Assembly: GCA_000466585.1 (NCBI GenBank)
Contig: KE993490.1
Span: forward strand, 38,562 to 102,561
DNA length: 64,000 nucleotides
Origin: Clostridiales bacterium oral taxon 876 str. F0540
Lineage (GTDB): Bacteria > Bacillota > Clostridia > Clostridiales > Clostridiaceae
Direction: 5' to 3'
Position 1 is the stretch's first letter. Every line of letters begins with the position of its first letter. Below are positions 52,097 to 61,515 of the stretch, piece by piece. Position numbers and translations under genes: made by a program. The notes beneath the pieces were generated by a model, which made no database searches, was not told where the DNA came from, and saw only the letters and a list, made by a program, of their open reading frames with translations.

Positions 52097-52151
52097 TATT
52101 ATTGTATTAATGACTTAATACAATAATACATCCTTTGTAAACTACTGTCAA
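52097..52151 (-). promoter_or_regulatory. Promoter and palindromic operator of the ytrA-ABC operon
   Basis: On the minus strand, TTGACA (52146-52151), 17 bp, TATTAT (52123-52128). The -10 lies in one arm of a perfect 14-bp inverted repeat (52097-52110 and 52115-52128), whose core is TATTGTATTAA, four bases, TTAATACAATA. A repressor bound there would block initiation, as for YtrA autoregulation. Confidence 0.88.
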
Positions 52152-52270
52152 TATATATATAAAATATTTTGTAGTACTATATTGATTTATAAAAAAAATT
52201 GATATAGACTTATGATGAAAACGTAGTGGTTTAGATTGGTTATGTTGTCAGGGTTATATGGAGGGAATAT

Positions 52271-53305
52271 ATGGTCACCTTAAAGGATATTGCCAGAGAA
52301 GCAAATGTAAGTGTTACCACAGTTTCAAATGTTATTCACGGAAATTATAAGCGTGTTGCCCCTGAAACTGTAGAAAAGATAAAGATGATAATCGAAAGAG
52401 ATAATTATGTTCCTAATATGACAGCAAGATCTCTTGTTAATAAGCTGTCAAAAATTATTGGAGTTATTAATCATGTAGTTCCTGAGAAAAGCGGAAACTT
52501 TATTTCAGATCCATTTCATAGTGTGGTAATTGAAGGCATTGAAAAGAAGCTGCGTGAAAAAGGATATTATATGATGATACGTACAGTTTATAGTGAAGAG
52601 GACCTTTTTTCATTGCTGCGTAATTGGAACATTGATGGTTTAATAATTATAGGGTTATTTCAGGATGATTTTTTTGAAAAGCTGGCTAAGGCTAATATTC
52701 CTTTTGTGCTCATAGATAGCTATATTGATAATAAGAAAGTATTAAATATAGGGCTTGATGACTGTAAGGGAGGGTATCTAGCTACAAAATATCTAATTGA
52801 TAAAGGGCATAGAAATATAGTTTTTGCATCTCCTATAATTAAGAAAAATGGTGTAGTAGAGGAACGTCTTATAGGATACAAAATGGCACTTAAAGAGGCT
52901 GGTATTCCATTTGAAGATAAAAATGTATACCAACAGGAAATTACGATTACTGAAGGTATTGAGCTTGGACATAAGTTGAGCAGAAGAACTGATATAACTG
53001 CTGTGTTTGCTACTGCTGATATATTGGCTGCAGGTATTATCTCAGGGCTTAATGAGCAGGGAAAAAGTGTACCGGAGGACATTTCTATAGTGGGATTTGA
53101 TGATCTTTATATAAGTTCTCTTACAGCTCCAAGGCTGACTACGATACATCAAGATCCGCAAAAGAAAGGGAAAGTTGCGGTGGAGACTTTAGTAAGCGTT
53201 ATTGAAGGTACCTCAATTGAAAATAACAATATAGTTTTACCGGTAAGTCTGGTAGAAAGACATAGTGTAAAAGATATTAATAGCAGTAATTTAAAAATAA
53301 AATAA
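52271..53305 (+). CDS. LacI family transcriptional regulator of the sugar locus
   Basis: This 344-residue protein has the LacI helix-turn-helix (MVTLKDIAREANVSVTTVSN, then VIHG) and hinge (VNKLSKIIGVI). The periplasmic-binding-like domain follows (IDGLIIIGLF, FVLIDSYID, GYLATKYLIDKGHRNI, FATADILAAGIISGL, VPEDISIVGFDDLY). It should bind an alpha-gluco-oligosaccharide or its breakdown product and control the operators at 53533-53584. The SD is TGGAGGG. Confidence 0.88.
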   Translation: MVTLKDIAREANVSVTTVSNVIHGNYKRVAPETVEKIKMIIERDNYVPNMTARSLVNKLSKIIGVINHVVPEKSGNFISDPFHSVVIEGIEKKLREKGYYMMIRTVYSEEDLFSLLRNWNIDGLIIIGLFQDDFFEKLAKANIPFVLIDSYIDNKKVLNIGLDDCKGGYLATKYLIDKGHRNIVFASPIIKKNGVVEERLIGYKMALKEAGIPFEDKNVYQQEITITEGIELGHKLSRRTDITAVFATADILAAGIISGLNEQGKSVPEDISIVGFDDLYISSLTAPRLTTIHQDPQKKGKVAVETLVSVIEGTSIENNNIVLPVSLVERHSVKDINSSNLKIK

Positions 53306-53315
53306 TAGCAATAGT

Positions 53316-53365
53316 AAAGGTTGTTGAAAAACAGGTATTTAATCTGAAATTCAACGGCCTTTTTA
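53316..53365 (+). terminator. Intrinsic terminator after the LacI gene
   Basis: AAAGGTTGTTGAA pairs with TTCAACGGCCTTT (two G-U pairs) and is followed by T residues. It lies 11 bp after the LacI stop. Confidence 0.75.
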
Positions 53366-53497
53366 TATAGTTTCAATTAGGAAATAGTTTTTCAGACAAA
53401 TAAAAACCAGGATTTTAAAGGGTTTTTGAAAAATTGGATAGCAGACTTGCTATGAAATCTAAATAAATATATTTTTTCAAAACTTTTAAACAATATA

Positions 53498-53526
53498 TTG
53501 ACTTATGCTGTGAAAACGATTATAGT
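53498..53526 (+). promoter_or_regulatory. Promoter with overlapping CcpA cre-like site
   Basis: TTGACT (53498-53503), 17 bp, TATAGT (53521-53526). TGAAAACGATTATA (53511-53524) fits the cre consensus TGWAANCGNTNWCA except for one base. This implies catabolite repression of the sugar operon; the 304-bp gap holds this, the LacI terminator and the twin operators. Confidence 0.7.
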
Positions 53527-53532
53527 TAAATT

Positions 53533-53584
53533 AGGTTGAACGTTAAACCTATATTTTTTTAATATTTGGTTGAACGTTAAACTT
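53533..53584 (+). promoter_or_regulatory. Twin LacI-type operators
   Basis: Two near-identical palindromes, AGGTTGAACGTTAAACCT (53533-53550) and TGGTTGAACGTTAAACTT (53567-53584), share the core GTTGAACGTTAAAC centred on ACGT. Centres are 34 bp apart, downstream of the -10. They are the probable binding sites of the LacI regulator at 52271. Confidence 0.85.
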
Positions 53585-53609
53585 AAGCAAATATCAAGGG
53601 GGAAGTTAT

Positions 53610-55031
53610 ATGAAAAAGAGTATTCAAAAAATTATTTCTTTAGGTCTCATGTTATCAGTTATAGCTTTAGCAGGATGCTCAAAGAGCACTCAAGGCTCAG
53701 GTAAGGATACAAATGCTCCGGCTTCAAAAGAAGTAGAGCTTAAACTTGGTATATGGCCGGAAGCTACTCTAACTGATGATATTAAAATGTATGAAAAATG
53801 GACAGAAGATTTTAAGGCTAAGAATCCTGGTGTAAAAGTTACACCGGCAAACTATAAGTATGCTACTGATACTTTTGTATCCTTAGCAGAATCAGGCAAT
53901 CTGCCTACTATATTTGAAACTTGGTATACTGAGCCGCAAAAGCTTATAGAAGGCGGTTTTGTTAAGGATATAACTGCTGAGCTTAAGGAGCTTGGCTGGG
54001 ACAATGCTATGAATCCTACTATTAAAGAGCTTCTTTCAAAGGATGGGAAAATATATGGTATACCTCGTGATGGTTATGCTCTTGGTTTAATGGTTAATGT
54101 AGAGCTGTTTGAAAAGGCAGGCCTTGTAGATGCTAATGGAGTTCCGAAGTATCCTAAGACATGGGAAGAGCTTGCTCAAACAGCTAAAACAATAAAGGAC
54201 AAAACCGGAAGTGCCGGAATATGTATCTTGGCTAAAGACAACGCAGGTGGCTGGCACTATTCAAGCTTAGCTTGGGCATTTGGCGCTAAGCTTGAAGCTC
54301 AAAAGGATGGTAAATGGGTTGCTCAGTTAAACTCACCTGAAAATATAGCAGCTATGAACTATGTTAAGGATTTAAAGTGGAAGTATGATGTTTTAACAGC
54401 TGATCCAACAAATGAAGATTGGGGTACTGGATTCAAAGCGCTTGGAACTGGCGCTGCTGCAATGTATATTGGAGCTAATGATGCTGTTAATCAGCCAACT
54501 CAAGTAAATAAACTTGATGTTAAGAAACTTGCTTTAGTACCGCTTCCTGCAGGACCTGGAGGACAATATTCATTAATGGGCGGAACACCTTACATGTTCT
54601 CTGCGAAGGCTACTTCTGAGGAAGTTAAAGCTGCTCTTAAATTCCTTGAGATCATGGGAAAAGCTCCTGTAGCAACAGATGCGGCTAAGGCTGGTATGGA
54701 GACAGACGCTAAGAACAGAGTTGCAAACGGGGTGCCTGTTATACCTTCTTTCCCAGCATGGACAGCACCAGATTATCTAAAAGCACAGGACGAGGTTGTT
54801 AAGAAGTATTCAAATGTTAATATGGCTTTTTATAATGACTATTACAACATAATAAAGCAAAAGAACAACTTACATCTTGAAGAACCAAAGCAAACTCAAG
54901 ATATGTACGCAGAACTAACAAAAGTTCTTCAGGCTGTACTTACAGATAAAAATGCTGATGTTAAAAAATTACTTGATACAGCAAACACAAATCTTCAAAA
55001 GATTTTAGACAGCCAAGTAAATAAGAAATAA
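53610..55031 (+). CDS. Extracellular sugar-binding lipoprotein of an ABC importer
   Basis: This 473-residue protein has a lipoprotein signal (VIALAGC lipobox) and a Lys/Ala/Ser-rich linker. ELKLGIWPEATLTDDI and DGYALGLMVNVELFEKAGLV are typical of family 1 (MalE/UgpB-like) solute-binding proteins. It should present an oligosaccharide to the two permeases that follow. AAGGGGGAAG is the SD. A strong hairpin follows its stop. Confidence 0.9.
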   Translation: MKKSIQKIISLGLMLSVIALAGCSKSTQGSGKDTNAPASKEVELKLGIWPEATLTDDIKMYEKWTEDFKAKNPGVKVTPANYKYATDTFVSLAESGNLPTIFETWYTEPQKLIEGGFVKDITAELKELGWDNAMNPTIKELLSKDGKIYGIPRDGYALGLMVNVELFEKAGLVDANGVPKYPKTWEELAQTAKTIKDKTGSAGICILAKDNAGGWHYSSLAWAFGAKLEAQKDGKWVAQLNSPENIAAMNYVKDLKWKYDVLTADPTNEDWGTGFKALGTGAAAMYIGANDAVNQPTQVNKLDVKKLALVPLPAGPGGQYSLMGGTPYMFSAKATSEEVKAALKFLEIMGKAPVATDAAKAGMETDAKNRVANGVPVIPSFPAWTAPDYLKAQDEVVKKYSNVNMAFYNDYYNIIKQKNNLHLEEPKQTQDMYAELTKVLQAVLTDKNADVKKLLDTANTNLQKILDSQVNKK

Positions 55032-55044
55032 TAAGAACTTTCAT

Positions 55045-55077
55045 ACACCGTGAGAGGAATATGTACTCTCACGGTGT
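55045..55077 (+). other. Intercistronic stem-loop
   Basis: ACACCGTGAGAG pairs perfectly with CTCTCACGGTGT across a 9-nt loop, 14 bp after the binding-protein stop. No T run follows, so it is not a normal terminator. It probably stabilises the binding-protein message or lowers permease expression, as in mal operons. Confidence 0.75.
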
Positions 55078-55108
55078 TAAGTTAAGCAGCAAAAGGAGGA
55101 TGGGTAAA

Positions 55109-56020
55109 GTGCTTCAAGTAAGCAACAAGGAAACAAAAAAGCTTAAAATACCTGGCGTTATTAAAAAGAATATATCAGGGTGGCTGATTATGGCACCTAC
55201 TCTGATTTTATTTGCTTTTTTCGTATGGGAACCGCTCCTGGCAAGCATTAGACTATCACTTTATAGTGCCAAAGGTATGCGAACAGTAGAGTTTGTAGGT
55301 TTTAAAAATTATATTGACGTTTTTCACCACCCTGATTTTTTTCCTGCGGTTAGGAATACATTTTCCTATACCATTTGGTCGCTTTTAATAGGATTTTTAG
55401 TGCCAATTATAATGGCATTAATTATAAATGAAATGGTACATGCAAAAGGTCTTTTCAGAGTGGGCATATATTTTCCTAATATTGTACCTGGCCTTGCTAC
55501 AGTTATGATGTGGGCGTTTATTTTTAGACCGGGTAAAACAGGAGTGCTCAACATTATACTCGGAAGCATGGGTGTGCAGCCACAGGTATGGCTAAGTAAT
55601 CCGAAGATTACTATACCGCTCATAGTCCTTACAATGACATGGAAAGGTGCTGGAGCTACAGCACTCATATATCTGGCAGCACTTCAAGGAATAAATCCGG
55701 AACTGTACGAGGCGGCAATTATAGATGGAGCAGGTATTTGGAAGAGAATAGTACATGTGACTGTACCTAATCTTCGAAATTTAATACGCTCTCTTTTGAT
55801 TTTACAGGTTATTTCTGTTTTCCAAATTCTTTATGAGCCTTTAGTAATGACAAATGGAGGACCAAACAATGCCTCTATTTCTATAATGCAGCTTGTTTTT
55901 AAATATGCCTTTGAAAAATTCGATTATCCAAAAGCTGCCGCAGTATCGGTTATTATAAGCTTATTCTTAGTTACATTAACGGCGGTTTACAATAAATTCA
56001 GCAAAGAGCAGGATATATAG
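55109..56020 (+). CDS. ABC sugar permease, MalF-like (GTG start)
   Basis: The frame extends to 55061, inside the hairpin, but AAAGGAGG (55092-55099) places GTG 55109 at the right distance, giving 303 residues. Six hydrophobic segments are present. The EAA loop, EAAIIDGAGIWKRIVHVTVP, contacts the shared ATPase. Family: MalF/UgpA-type. No ATPase gene lies in the operon, so an MsmK/MsiK-like protein must serve it. Confidence 0.88.
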   Translation: MLQVSNKETKKLKIPGVIKKNISGWLIMAPTLILFAFFVWEPLLASIRLSLYSAKGMRTVEFVGFKNYIDVFHHPDFFPAVRNTFSYTIWSLLIGFLVPIIMALIINEMVHAKGLFRVGIYFPNIVPGLATVMMWAFIFRPGKTGVLNIILGSMGVQPQVWLSNPKITIPLIVLTMTWKGAGATALIYLAALQGINPELYEAAIIDGAGIWKRIVHVTVPNLRNLIRSLLILQVISVFQILYEPLVMTNGGPNNASISIMQLVFKYAFEKFDYPKAAAVSVIISLFLVTLTAVYNKFSKEQDI

Positions 56021-56036
56021 AAAGGAGTGAGCTTTT

Positions 56037-56912
56037 GTGTTTAATATAAAGAGTAAGGATAACGGAATTATAACTTATTCAGATTTAAAAAAACCATCTA
56101 TACGGATTTTCTATTATGTACTTTTTGCTGTCTGCATAATTATAACTCTTATTTCGATTGCACCTCCGGTTTGGGTTTTTCTATCAAGCTTTAAAGATAT
56201 AAAAGAATTTACACTTGAACCATCCTTGATACCAAAAAATTTTGATTTTAGCAGGTTTGTAAAGACATGGAATGATCTTAAATTTGTAAAGTATTATATA
56301 AATTCTTTTTATTCTGTGGCAGGAAGTGTTGTATGCGCTATAGTATTTAACGGCCTTTTAGCATATGCAATTTCAATACTTAAGCCAAAAGGCTCAAAGT
56401 TTATATATGGACTTATACTTGGAAGTCTCATGGTACCGGCTACTACAAGTGTGGTTCCTCTGTTTATCAATCTAAGCAAAATGCATCTTAACGGTACTTT
56501 TTATCCACTATGGTTTTCAATAGGTGCAAATGCCTTTTATATAGTTTTATATAAGCAGTTTTTTGATACACTTCCTGCGTCGATTATAGAAGCAGCGAAA
56601 ATTGATGGATGCAATAACTGGCAGATATTTTTTAAGATAGTTATGCCATTAAGCAAGCCTATTACTATGGTAATCGCAATGTATGCAGTAAATGCTGCTT
56701 GGTCGGATTTCTTACTGCCTTACTTATTGTTAAATAATTCAGGACATGAAACTATAATGGTGAGACTGTTCCAGTTCAGAACCAGCATAAAAGCTACAGA
56801 CGTAGAAGTTTTGAGGGCTATTGTTTTTGCTATTATTCCGCCAATTATTTTGTTTACTCTATTCCAAAAACAAATTACTCAAAGCAATACTCATTCGGGA
56901 GTTAAAGGCTAA
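56037..56912 (+). CDS. ABC sugar permease, MalG-like (GTG start)
   Basis: This 291-residue protein starts at GTG 56037 after AAAGGAGTGA. It has six hydrophobic segments and the EAA loop EAAKIDGCNNWQIFFKIVMP. The segment VPLFINLSKMHLNGTFYPLW is typical of MalG/UgpE-type permeases. It pairs with the 55109 permease and ends 30 bp before the first GH65 gene. Confidence 0.88.
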   Translation: MFNIKSKDNGIITYSDLKKPSIRIFYYVLFAVCIIITLISIAPPVWVFLSSFKDIKEFTLEPSLIPKNFDFSRFVKTWNDLKFVKYYINSFYSVAGSVVCAIVFNGLLAYAISILKPKGSKFIYGLILGSLMVPATTSVVPLFINLSKMHLNGTFYPLWFSIGANAFYIVLYKQFFDTLPASIIEAAKIDGCNNWQIFFKIVMPLSKPITMVIAMYAVNAAWSDFLLPYLLLNNSGHETIMVRLFQFRTSIKATDVEVLRAIVFAIIPPIILFTLFQKQITQSNTHSGVKG

Positions 56913-56942
56913 AGATACTTAAAATGTAAAGCGGGGGTTGTT

Positions 56943-59252
56943 ATGGCTAAAATTGCAGATATTTATTTTAAGGTTGATCCATGGAAAATTATTGAGGAAG
57001 GCTTTGACCCGGCAAGAAGTATGGTAGCTGAGTCGGTATTCTCCTTGGCAAATGAGTACATGGGTGTAAGAGGTTACTTTGAAGAGGGCTGCTCCTATGA
57101 AAGTCTTCTAGGAAGTTATTTTAATGGAGTATATGAGTTTTCAAATGATGTGAATAGGACTGCCTACAAAGGAATTGTAGATCATACTCATTTCATGGTT
57201 AATTCGGTAGACTGGCTTTATACAAGGATATTGCTTGATGGAGAGCAGTTGGATTTAAATAATATTCAATTCAGGGATTTTAAGAGAGTTCTGGACCTAA
57301 AGGAAGGCACACTTACCAGAGAATTTATCTGGGAACATAAGAATGGTAAAAGCTTAAAGATAAGATTCTTAAGGTTTTTAAATATGGATAGAACTAACCA
57401 AGGTTTTCAAAGAATAGAATTTGAACCTATTAATTTTACAGGAAATATTGAAGTTATAATGGCTTTAGATTTTGGAACTATCCACGTTTCCAAAGACAAA
57501 AATTTTTGGAACATAGTTGAAAAAGATAAGAGTGAGGATATAGCTGCTATCATAGGAGAAACTTTAACTTCAAACCAAAGGGTATTTTCAGGTTTTAAAC
57601 TGATATCCGATAGTATTATAAGTAAAAGTAATTACGTAAATGATAAATTAATTGGCCATAAGATGCAGCTGTCTCTTAATCAAGGTGAAGTTACTAAGAT
57701 TGATAAGCTTGTATCAAATATTGTGGTTAAGGATTTTTCAATCAGTAATCAAGATATTTGGAATACCGGTATTAATGCCGTAAAGGAACAAGCAGAAAAA
57801 GGGTTTGATGAATCGCTTAGTAACAATAAGCTGCTGTGGGAAAATATTTGGAACAGATTTGATATACAAATTGATGGAGATGCTAAGAATCAACAAGGTA
57901 TAAGATTCTGTATTTTTCAGATGCAGCAGACCTATCATGGGCAAAATCCTACTAATAATATAGGAGCAAAGGGGCTTACAGGAGAAGCATATAATGGACA
58001 CGCCTTTTGGGATACTGAAACCTGCTGCCTTCCATTTTTCCTATTCAACAATTTGAAGGCTGCTAAAAATTTATTAGAGTTTAGGTACAGTAAGCTTGAA
58101 AGGGCTAAAGAGAGGGCTAAAATGCTTGACTGTGAGGGTGCCTGCTATCCTATAGCTACCTTAAACGGTGAAGAGGCCTGTGACCTTTGGCAGCATGCAA
58201 GTCTTCAGTTCCAGCCAAGCACAGGTGTGGCTTATGGAATTTGGCATTATGTTCACTTAAGCGGTGATAAGGAATTCTTATATAGTCATGGTGCTGAAAT
58301 GCTTATAGAAATAAGCAGATTTTTGAAATCTCGTGGAGCCTTTAGTCAGCTTACCAATAAATTCGGTTTTTATGCTGTTATGGGACCTGATGAGTTTCAT
58401 ATGATGGTTAACAATAATTGCTATACTAATTATATGGCGAAAAGAACCTTTGAATATACCTTATTTGTATTGGAAGATATGAAGAAAAATGCAAAGCTAA
58501 AGTATGAGGGACTTCAGCTAAAGCTGAACTTTACTGATGAAGAGCTTCAAGCTATTAAGAATTGTTCAGATAATATGGACATATTGTTTGATGAGGAAAG
58601 CTTGCTTTATGAGCAGCATGAGGGATATTTTACTCTGCCTCATATTGACGTGGATTCAATACCGGTTGAAGAATTTCCTCTGTATAATAACTGGTCCTAT
58701 GACAGGATATATAGAAGCGATATGATAAAGCAGCCTGATGTTTTAATGTTTATGTTTCTCTTCAATCAGGATTTTAGTACAGAAGTAAAGAAGGCAAACT
58801 ACGAATACTATGAGCCAAGATGTATTCATGAATCTTCGTTGTCACCTTCTATTCACTCGGTTTTTGCAGCAGAGCTTAAGAAGCATGAAGAGGCTCTTGA
58901 TTTCTTTGGCTTTGCTACTCGTATGGATTTAGATAATTATAATAGAAATACAAAGGAAGGTCTTCATACTACAAGTCTTGCCGGTGCTTGGATAAATATT
59001 GTGTATGGTTTCGGAGGAATGAGAAGTGATGGAGAAGTGCTTACATTCAACCCTTCTATACCTAAGATATGGGATAGCTACAGCTTTAGGGTTGTTTACA
59101 AGGAAGCAATACTATTGATAAAGGTTGATAAGGAAAAAATCAGCTTTAGAACACTTAATGGATTGTCTGTTGAAATTTCTATTTATGATGAAAGATATAT
59201 GGTTGACTCTGATGGTATAGTATTACCAATGCCGAAGGGTTGGAGAGGGTAA
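56943..59252 (+). CDS. GH65 glycoside phosphorylase, first paralogue
   Basis: This 769-residue protein has the GH65 (alpha/alpha)6-barrel core. GHAFWDTETCCLPFF lies near residue 355. The general acid Glu484 lies in MGPDEFHMMVNNNCYTN. KQPDVLMF and HESSLSPSIHS follow. GH65 enzymes phosphorolyse alpha-glucobioses (maltose, kojibiose, nigerose, trehalose) to beta-glucose-1-phosphate and glucose. The linkage cannot be read from sequence. The operon holds a beta-glucoside-free importer and a second GH65. Confidence 0.88.
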   Translation: MAKIADIYFKVDPWKIIEEGFDPARSMVAESVFSLANEYMGVRGYFEEGCSYESLLGSYFNGVYEFSNDVNRTAYKGIVDHTHFMVNSVDWLYTRILLDGEQLDLNNIQFRDFKRVLDLKEGTLTREFIWEHKNGKSLKIRFLRFLNMDRTNQGFQRIEFEPINFTGNIEVIMALDFGTIHVSKDKNFWNIVEKDKSEDIAAIIGETLTSNQRVFSGFKLISDSIISKSNYVNDKLIGHKMQLSLNQGEVTKIDKLVSNIVVKDFSISNQDIWNTGINAVKEQAEKGFDESLSNNKLLWENIWNRFDIQIDGDAKNQQGIRFCIFQMQQTYHGQNPTNNIGAKGLTGEAYNGHAFWDTETCCLPFFLFNNLKAAKNLLEFRYSKLERAKERAKMLDCEGACYPIATLNGEEACDLWQHASLQFQPSTGVAYGIWHYVHLSGDKEFLYSHGAEMLIEISRFLKSRGAFSQLTNKFGFYAVMGPDEFHMMVNNNCYTNYMAKRTFEYTLFVLEDMKKNAKLKYEGLQLKLNFTDEELQAIKNCSDNMDILFDEESLLYEQHEGYFTLPHIDVDSIPVEEFPLYNNWSYDRIYRSDMIKQPDVLMFMFLFNQDFSTEVKKANYEYYEPRCIHESSLSPSIHSVFAAELKKHEEALDFFGFATRMDLDNYNRNTKEGLHTTSLAGAWINIVYGFGGMRSDGEVLTFNPSIPKIWDSYSFRVVYKEAILLIKVDKEKISFRTLNGLSVEISIYDERYMVDSDGIVLPMPKGWRG

Positions 59253-59254
59253 CT

Positions 59255-61444
59255 ATGGGATGGATTATAGAAGAAAATAAATTTGATAGTAATAACATAG
59301 TTAGTAATGGCAATAAGTTTATGACAGGCAATGGATATATGGGCTATCGCGGAACTTTGGAGGAGTATACTAAAAAAGAGCTTGTAGCCTGCAATCTGGC
59401 TGGTTTATATGACAGACAGGGAGATAGTTGGAGGGAGCCCATTAATGCTCCTAACGCCTTATTCTCAGCTTTATCAGTTGAAGGAAGAGAACTTGGAGTT
59501 ATGAATGTGTCACCAATTGAGCATATTCAAAGCTTGGATATTAAAAATGGAATCCATAAGCGATGTACAGTTTGGGATACGGAGTACGGCAAGATTAAGA
59601 TTACATCAGAACGCTTTGTGAGTCTTGCAGATGTTCATATGCTTTGTCTTAAATATACAGTAGCAACAGAGAGGTCTTGTAACGTGACAATAAAGACCGG
59701 CATAGACGGAGAGGTATGGGATATAAATGGACCTCATCTTGAAGACTATACTGTAGAACAGGAAAAAAGCCTTATAAAGGTTTCCGCCTTGACACAAGAG
59801 CTAAAGGTTCCGGTAGCTGTAGCAGAAATATGCGAAAGAACTTTTGAGGCGGAAGAAAGTATAATGAAAACTCAAAGTAGTATTTTTCGTAATATTGCTT
59901 TTAAGACAGAGCCAAAAGTTCAATATACAATATATAAATATGCTTCAGTATGGACAGGAAATGATAGCTCCAAAAATGTGCTGGAGGATTGTTGTTTGAG
60001 CATATTAAGAGCTTCAAGCATGGGGTATGAAAAGGTGCACTCAGAGCACATAGAGCAGTGGAAGGACAGATGGGAAGCTTCAGATGTATTAATAGAGGGA
60101 AGTGATGAGGACCAATTAGCGCTTCGGTACAGCATATATCAGCTTCAGATAATTGCACCTGCACACTCAAATAAACTCTCAATTCCGGCAAGAGGACTTT
60201 CAGGCCAAACCTATAAAGGTGCGATTTTCTGGGATACAGAGATGTTTATGCTTCCATTTTTTCTTCATATTGCACCTGAAGTAGCCAGAAACCTGGTCAA
60301 CTATCGTATAAGAACCTTAGAGGGTGCAAGAAAAAAAGCTGAATTCTATGGCTTTAAAGGAGCCTTCTATGCATGGGAGAGCCATGAAAACGGGGAGGAT
60401 GCCTGCAGTGATTTTAATGTAACTGATGTATTTACGGGACGCCCTGTGAAAACCTATTTTAAAGACAAGCAAGTTCATATAAGTGCTGCGGTTTCATATG
60501 CAGTATGGGAAACTTATAAGTTTACCGGAGATGTAAGCCTTCTTTTAAATGGTGGTGCAGAAGTTATATTAGAGTGTGCAAGGTTTTTTTATTCCTATGC
60601 TTATTTTAAGCAAGATAAGGATAGATATGAAATTCTAGATGTAATTGGTCCTGATGAGTATCATGAAAGAGTAAATAATAATGCATATACAAATAAAATG
60701 ATTTACTACACCGTTGATGCCGCACTTAAGACCCTGGAACTTCTTAAAAGGGAATACATTAAGGATTATCAGGAGCTTATAGCAAAGCTCGATTACTCTA
60801 AAGAGATTAATAACCTTATCAAATTTAAAGAAAAGCTTTATATCCCTAAGCCTGATGAAGATACGCTCATAATAGAGCAGTTTGATGGTTATAACAGGTT
60901 AGAGGATTGTTCCCTTGATGAGGTCAGGAGCAGACTTATTGATCCTAGAGAATATTGGGGTGGAGGACATGGTGTCGCCTCAACTACAAAGATTATTAAG
61001 CAGGCAGATGTTGTGCTTATGTTATACCTATTTAGAGACGAATACTCTAAGGAAGTTAAAAAAGCTAACTGGCAGTACTATGAGCCTAGAACTGAGCATG
61101 GTTCAAGCTTAAGTCCCTGCATATACTCATTATTGTCCTGTGAAATAGGTAATTCAGAGTGGGCGTATCCTTTCTTTGTTAAGACTGCGAATGTGGATCT
61201 CACTGGTAATTCCAAGCAGTTTGCTGGTTCTATTTATATAGGAGGCACTCATCCGGCTGCCAGCGGCGGTGCTTGGATGTCAGCGATTTTAGGCTTTGCA
61301 GGACTAAAGGTGGAAAATGGACAAATAAGTGTTAGTCCTAACCTGCCTAAGAAGTGGAGAAGAATGGCATTTAAAATAACAGTTAGAGGAGAAAAATATT
61401 TAGTAGATATTACACATGAAAACTCTCAAATTACTAAGCTATAA
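59255..61444 (+). CDS. GH65 glycoside phosphorylase, second paralogue
   Basis: From ATG 59255 (after TTGGAGAGGG) the protein is 729 residues; the start lies 2 bp after the previous stop, so translation is coupled. GAIFWDTEMFMLPFF, IGPDEYHERVNNNAYTN (Glu468) and EHGSSLSPCIYS match GH65. Several core residues differ from the first copy (DEYHERV for DEFHMMV, EHGSS for IHESS), so the two probably act on different linkages or lengths. It is not a duplicate of the same activity by sequence. Confidence 0.88.
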   Translation: MGWIIEENKFDSNNIVSNGNKFMTGNGYMGYRGTLEEYTKKELVACNLAGLYDRQGDSWREPINAPNALFSALSVEGRELGVMNVSPIEHIQSLDIKNGIHKRCTVWDTEYGKIKITSERFVSLADVHMLCLKYTVATERSCNVTIKTGIDGEVWDINGPHLEDYTVEQEKSLIKVSALTQELKVPVAVAEICERTFEAEESIMKTQSSIFRNIAFKTEPKVQYTIYKYASVWTGNDSSKNVLEDCCLSILRASSMGYEKVHSEHIEQWKDRWEASDVLIEGSDEDQLALRYSIYQLQIIAPAHSNKLSIPARGLSGQTYKGAIFWDTEMFMLPFFLHIAPEVARNLVNYRIRTLEGARKKAEFYGFKGAFYAWESHENGEDACSDFNVTDVFTGRPVKTYFKDKQVHISAAVSYAVWETYKFTGDVSLLLNGGAEVILECARFFYSYAYFKQDKDRYEILDVIGPDEYHERVNNNAYTNKMIYYTVDAALKTLELLKREYIKDYQELIAKLDYSKEINNLIKFKEKLYIPKPDEDTLIIEQFDGYNRLEDCSLDEVRSRLIDPREYWGGGHGVASTTKIIKQADVVLMLYLFRDEYSKEVKKANWQYYEPRTEHGSSLSPCIYSLLSCEIGNSEWAYPFFVKTANVDLTGNSKQFAGSIYIGGTHPAASGGAWMSAILGFAGLKVENGQISVSPNLPKKWRRMAFKITVRGEKYLVDITHENSQITKL

Positions 61445-61479
61445 TAACTGAATAAAAGAAAGTTTTATGTAATAATGAG

Positions 61480-61515
61480 GTGGTGCTGTTTTATGAATAG
61501 CATCACTATATTTTT
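61480..61515 (+). terminator. Probable terminator of the GH65 operon
   Basis: GTGGTGCT pairs with AGCATCAC (one G-U pair) around an 11-nt loop, followed by TATATTTTT, 36 bp after the GH65 stop. The rest of the 333-bp gap shows nothing clear until leader copy D; a lone TTGACA (61550-61555) has no matching -10. Confidence 0.55.

Noticed and set aside
55061..55108. Upstream ATG of the MalF-like permease
   Set aside because: It lies inside the intercistronic hairpin without an SD; GTG 55109 follows AAAGGAGG.
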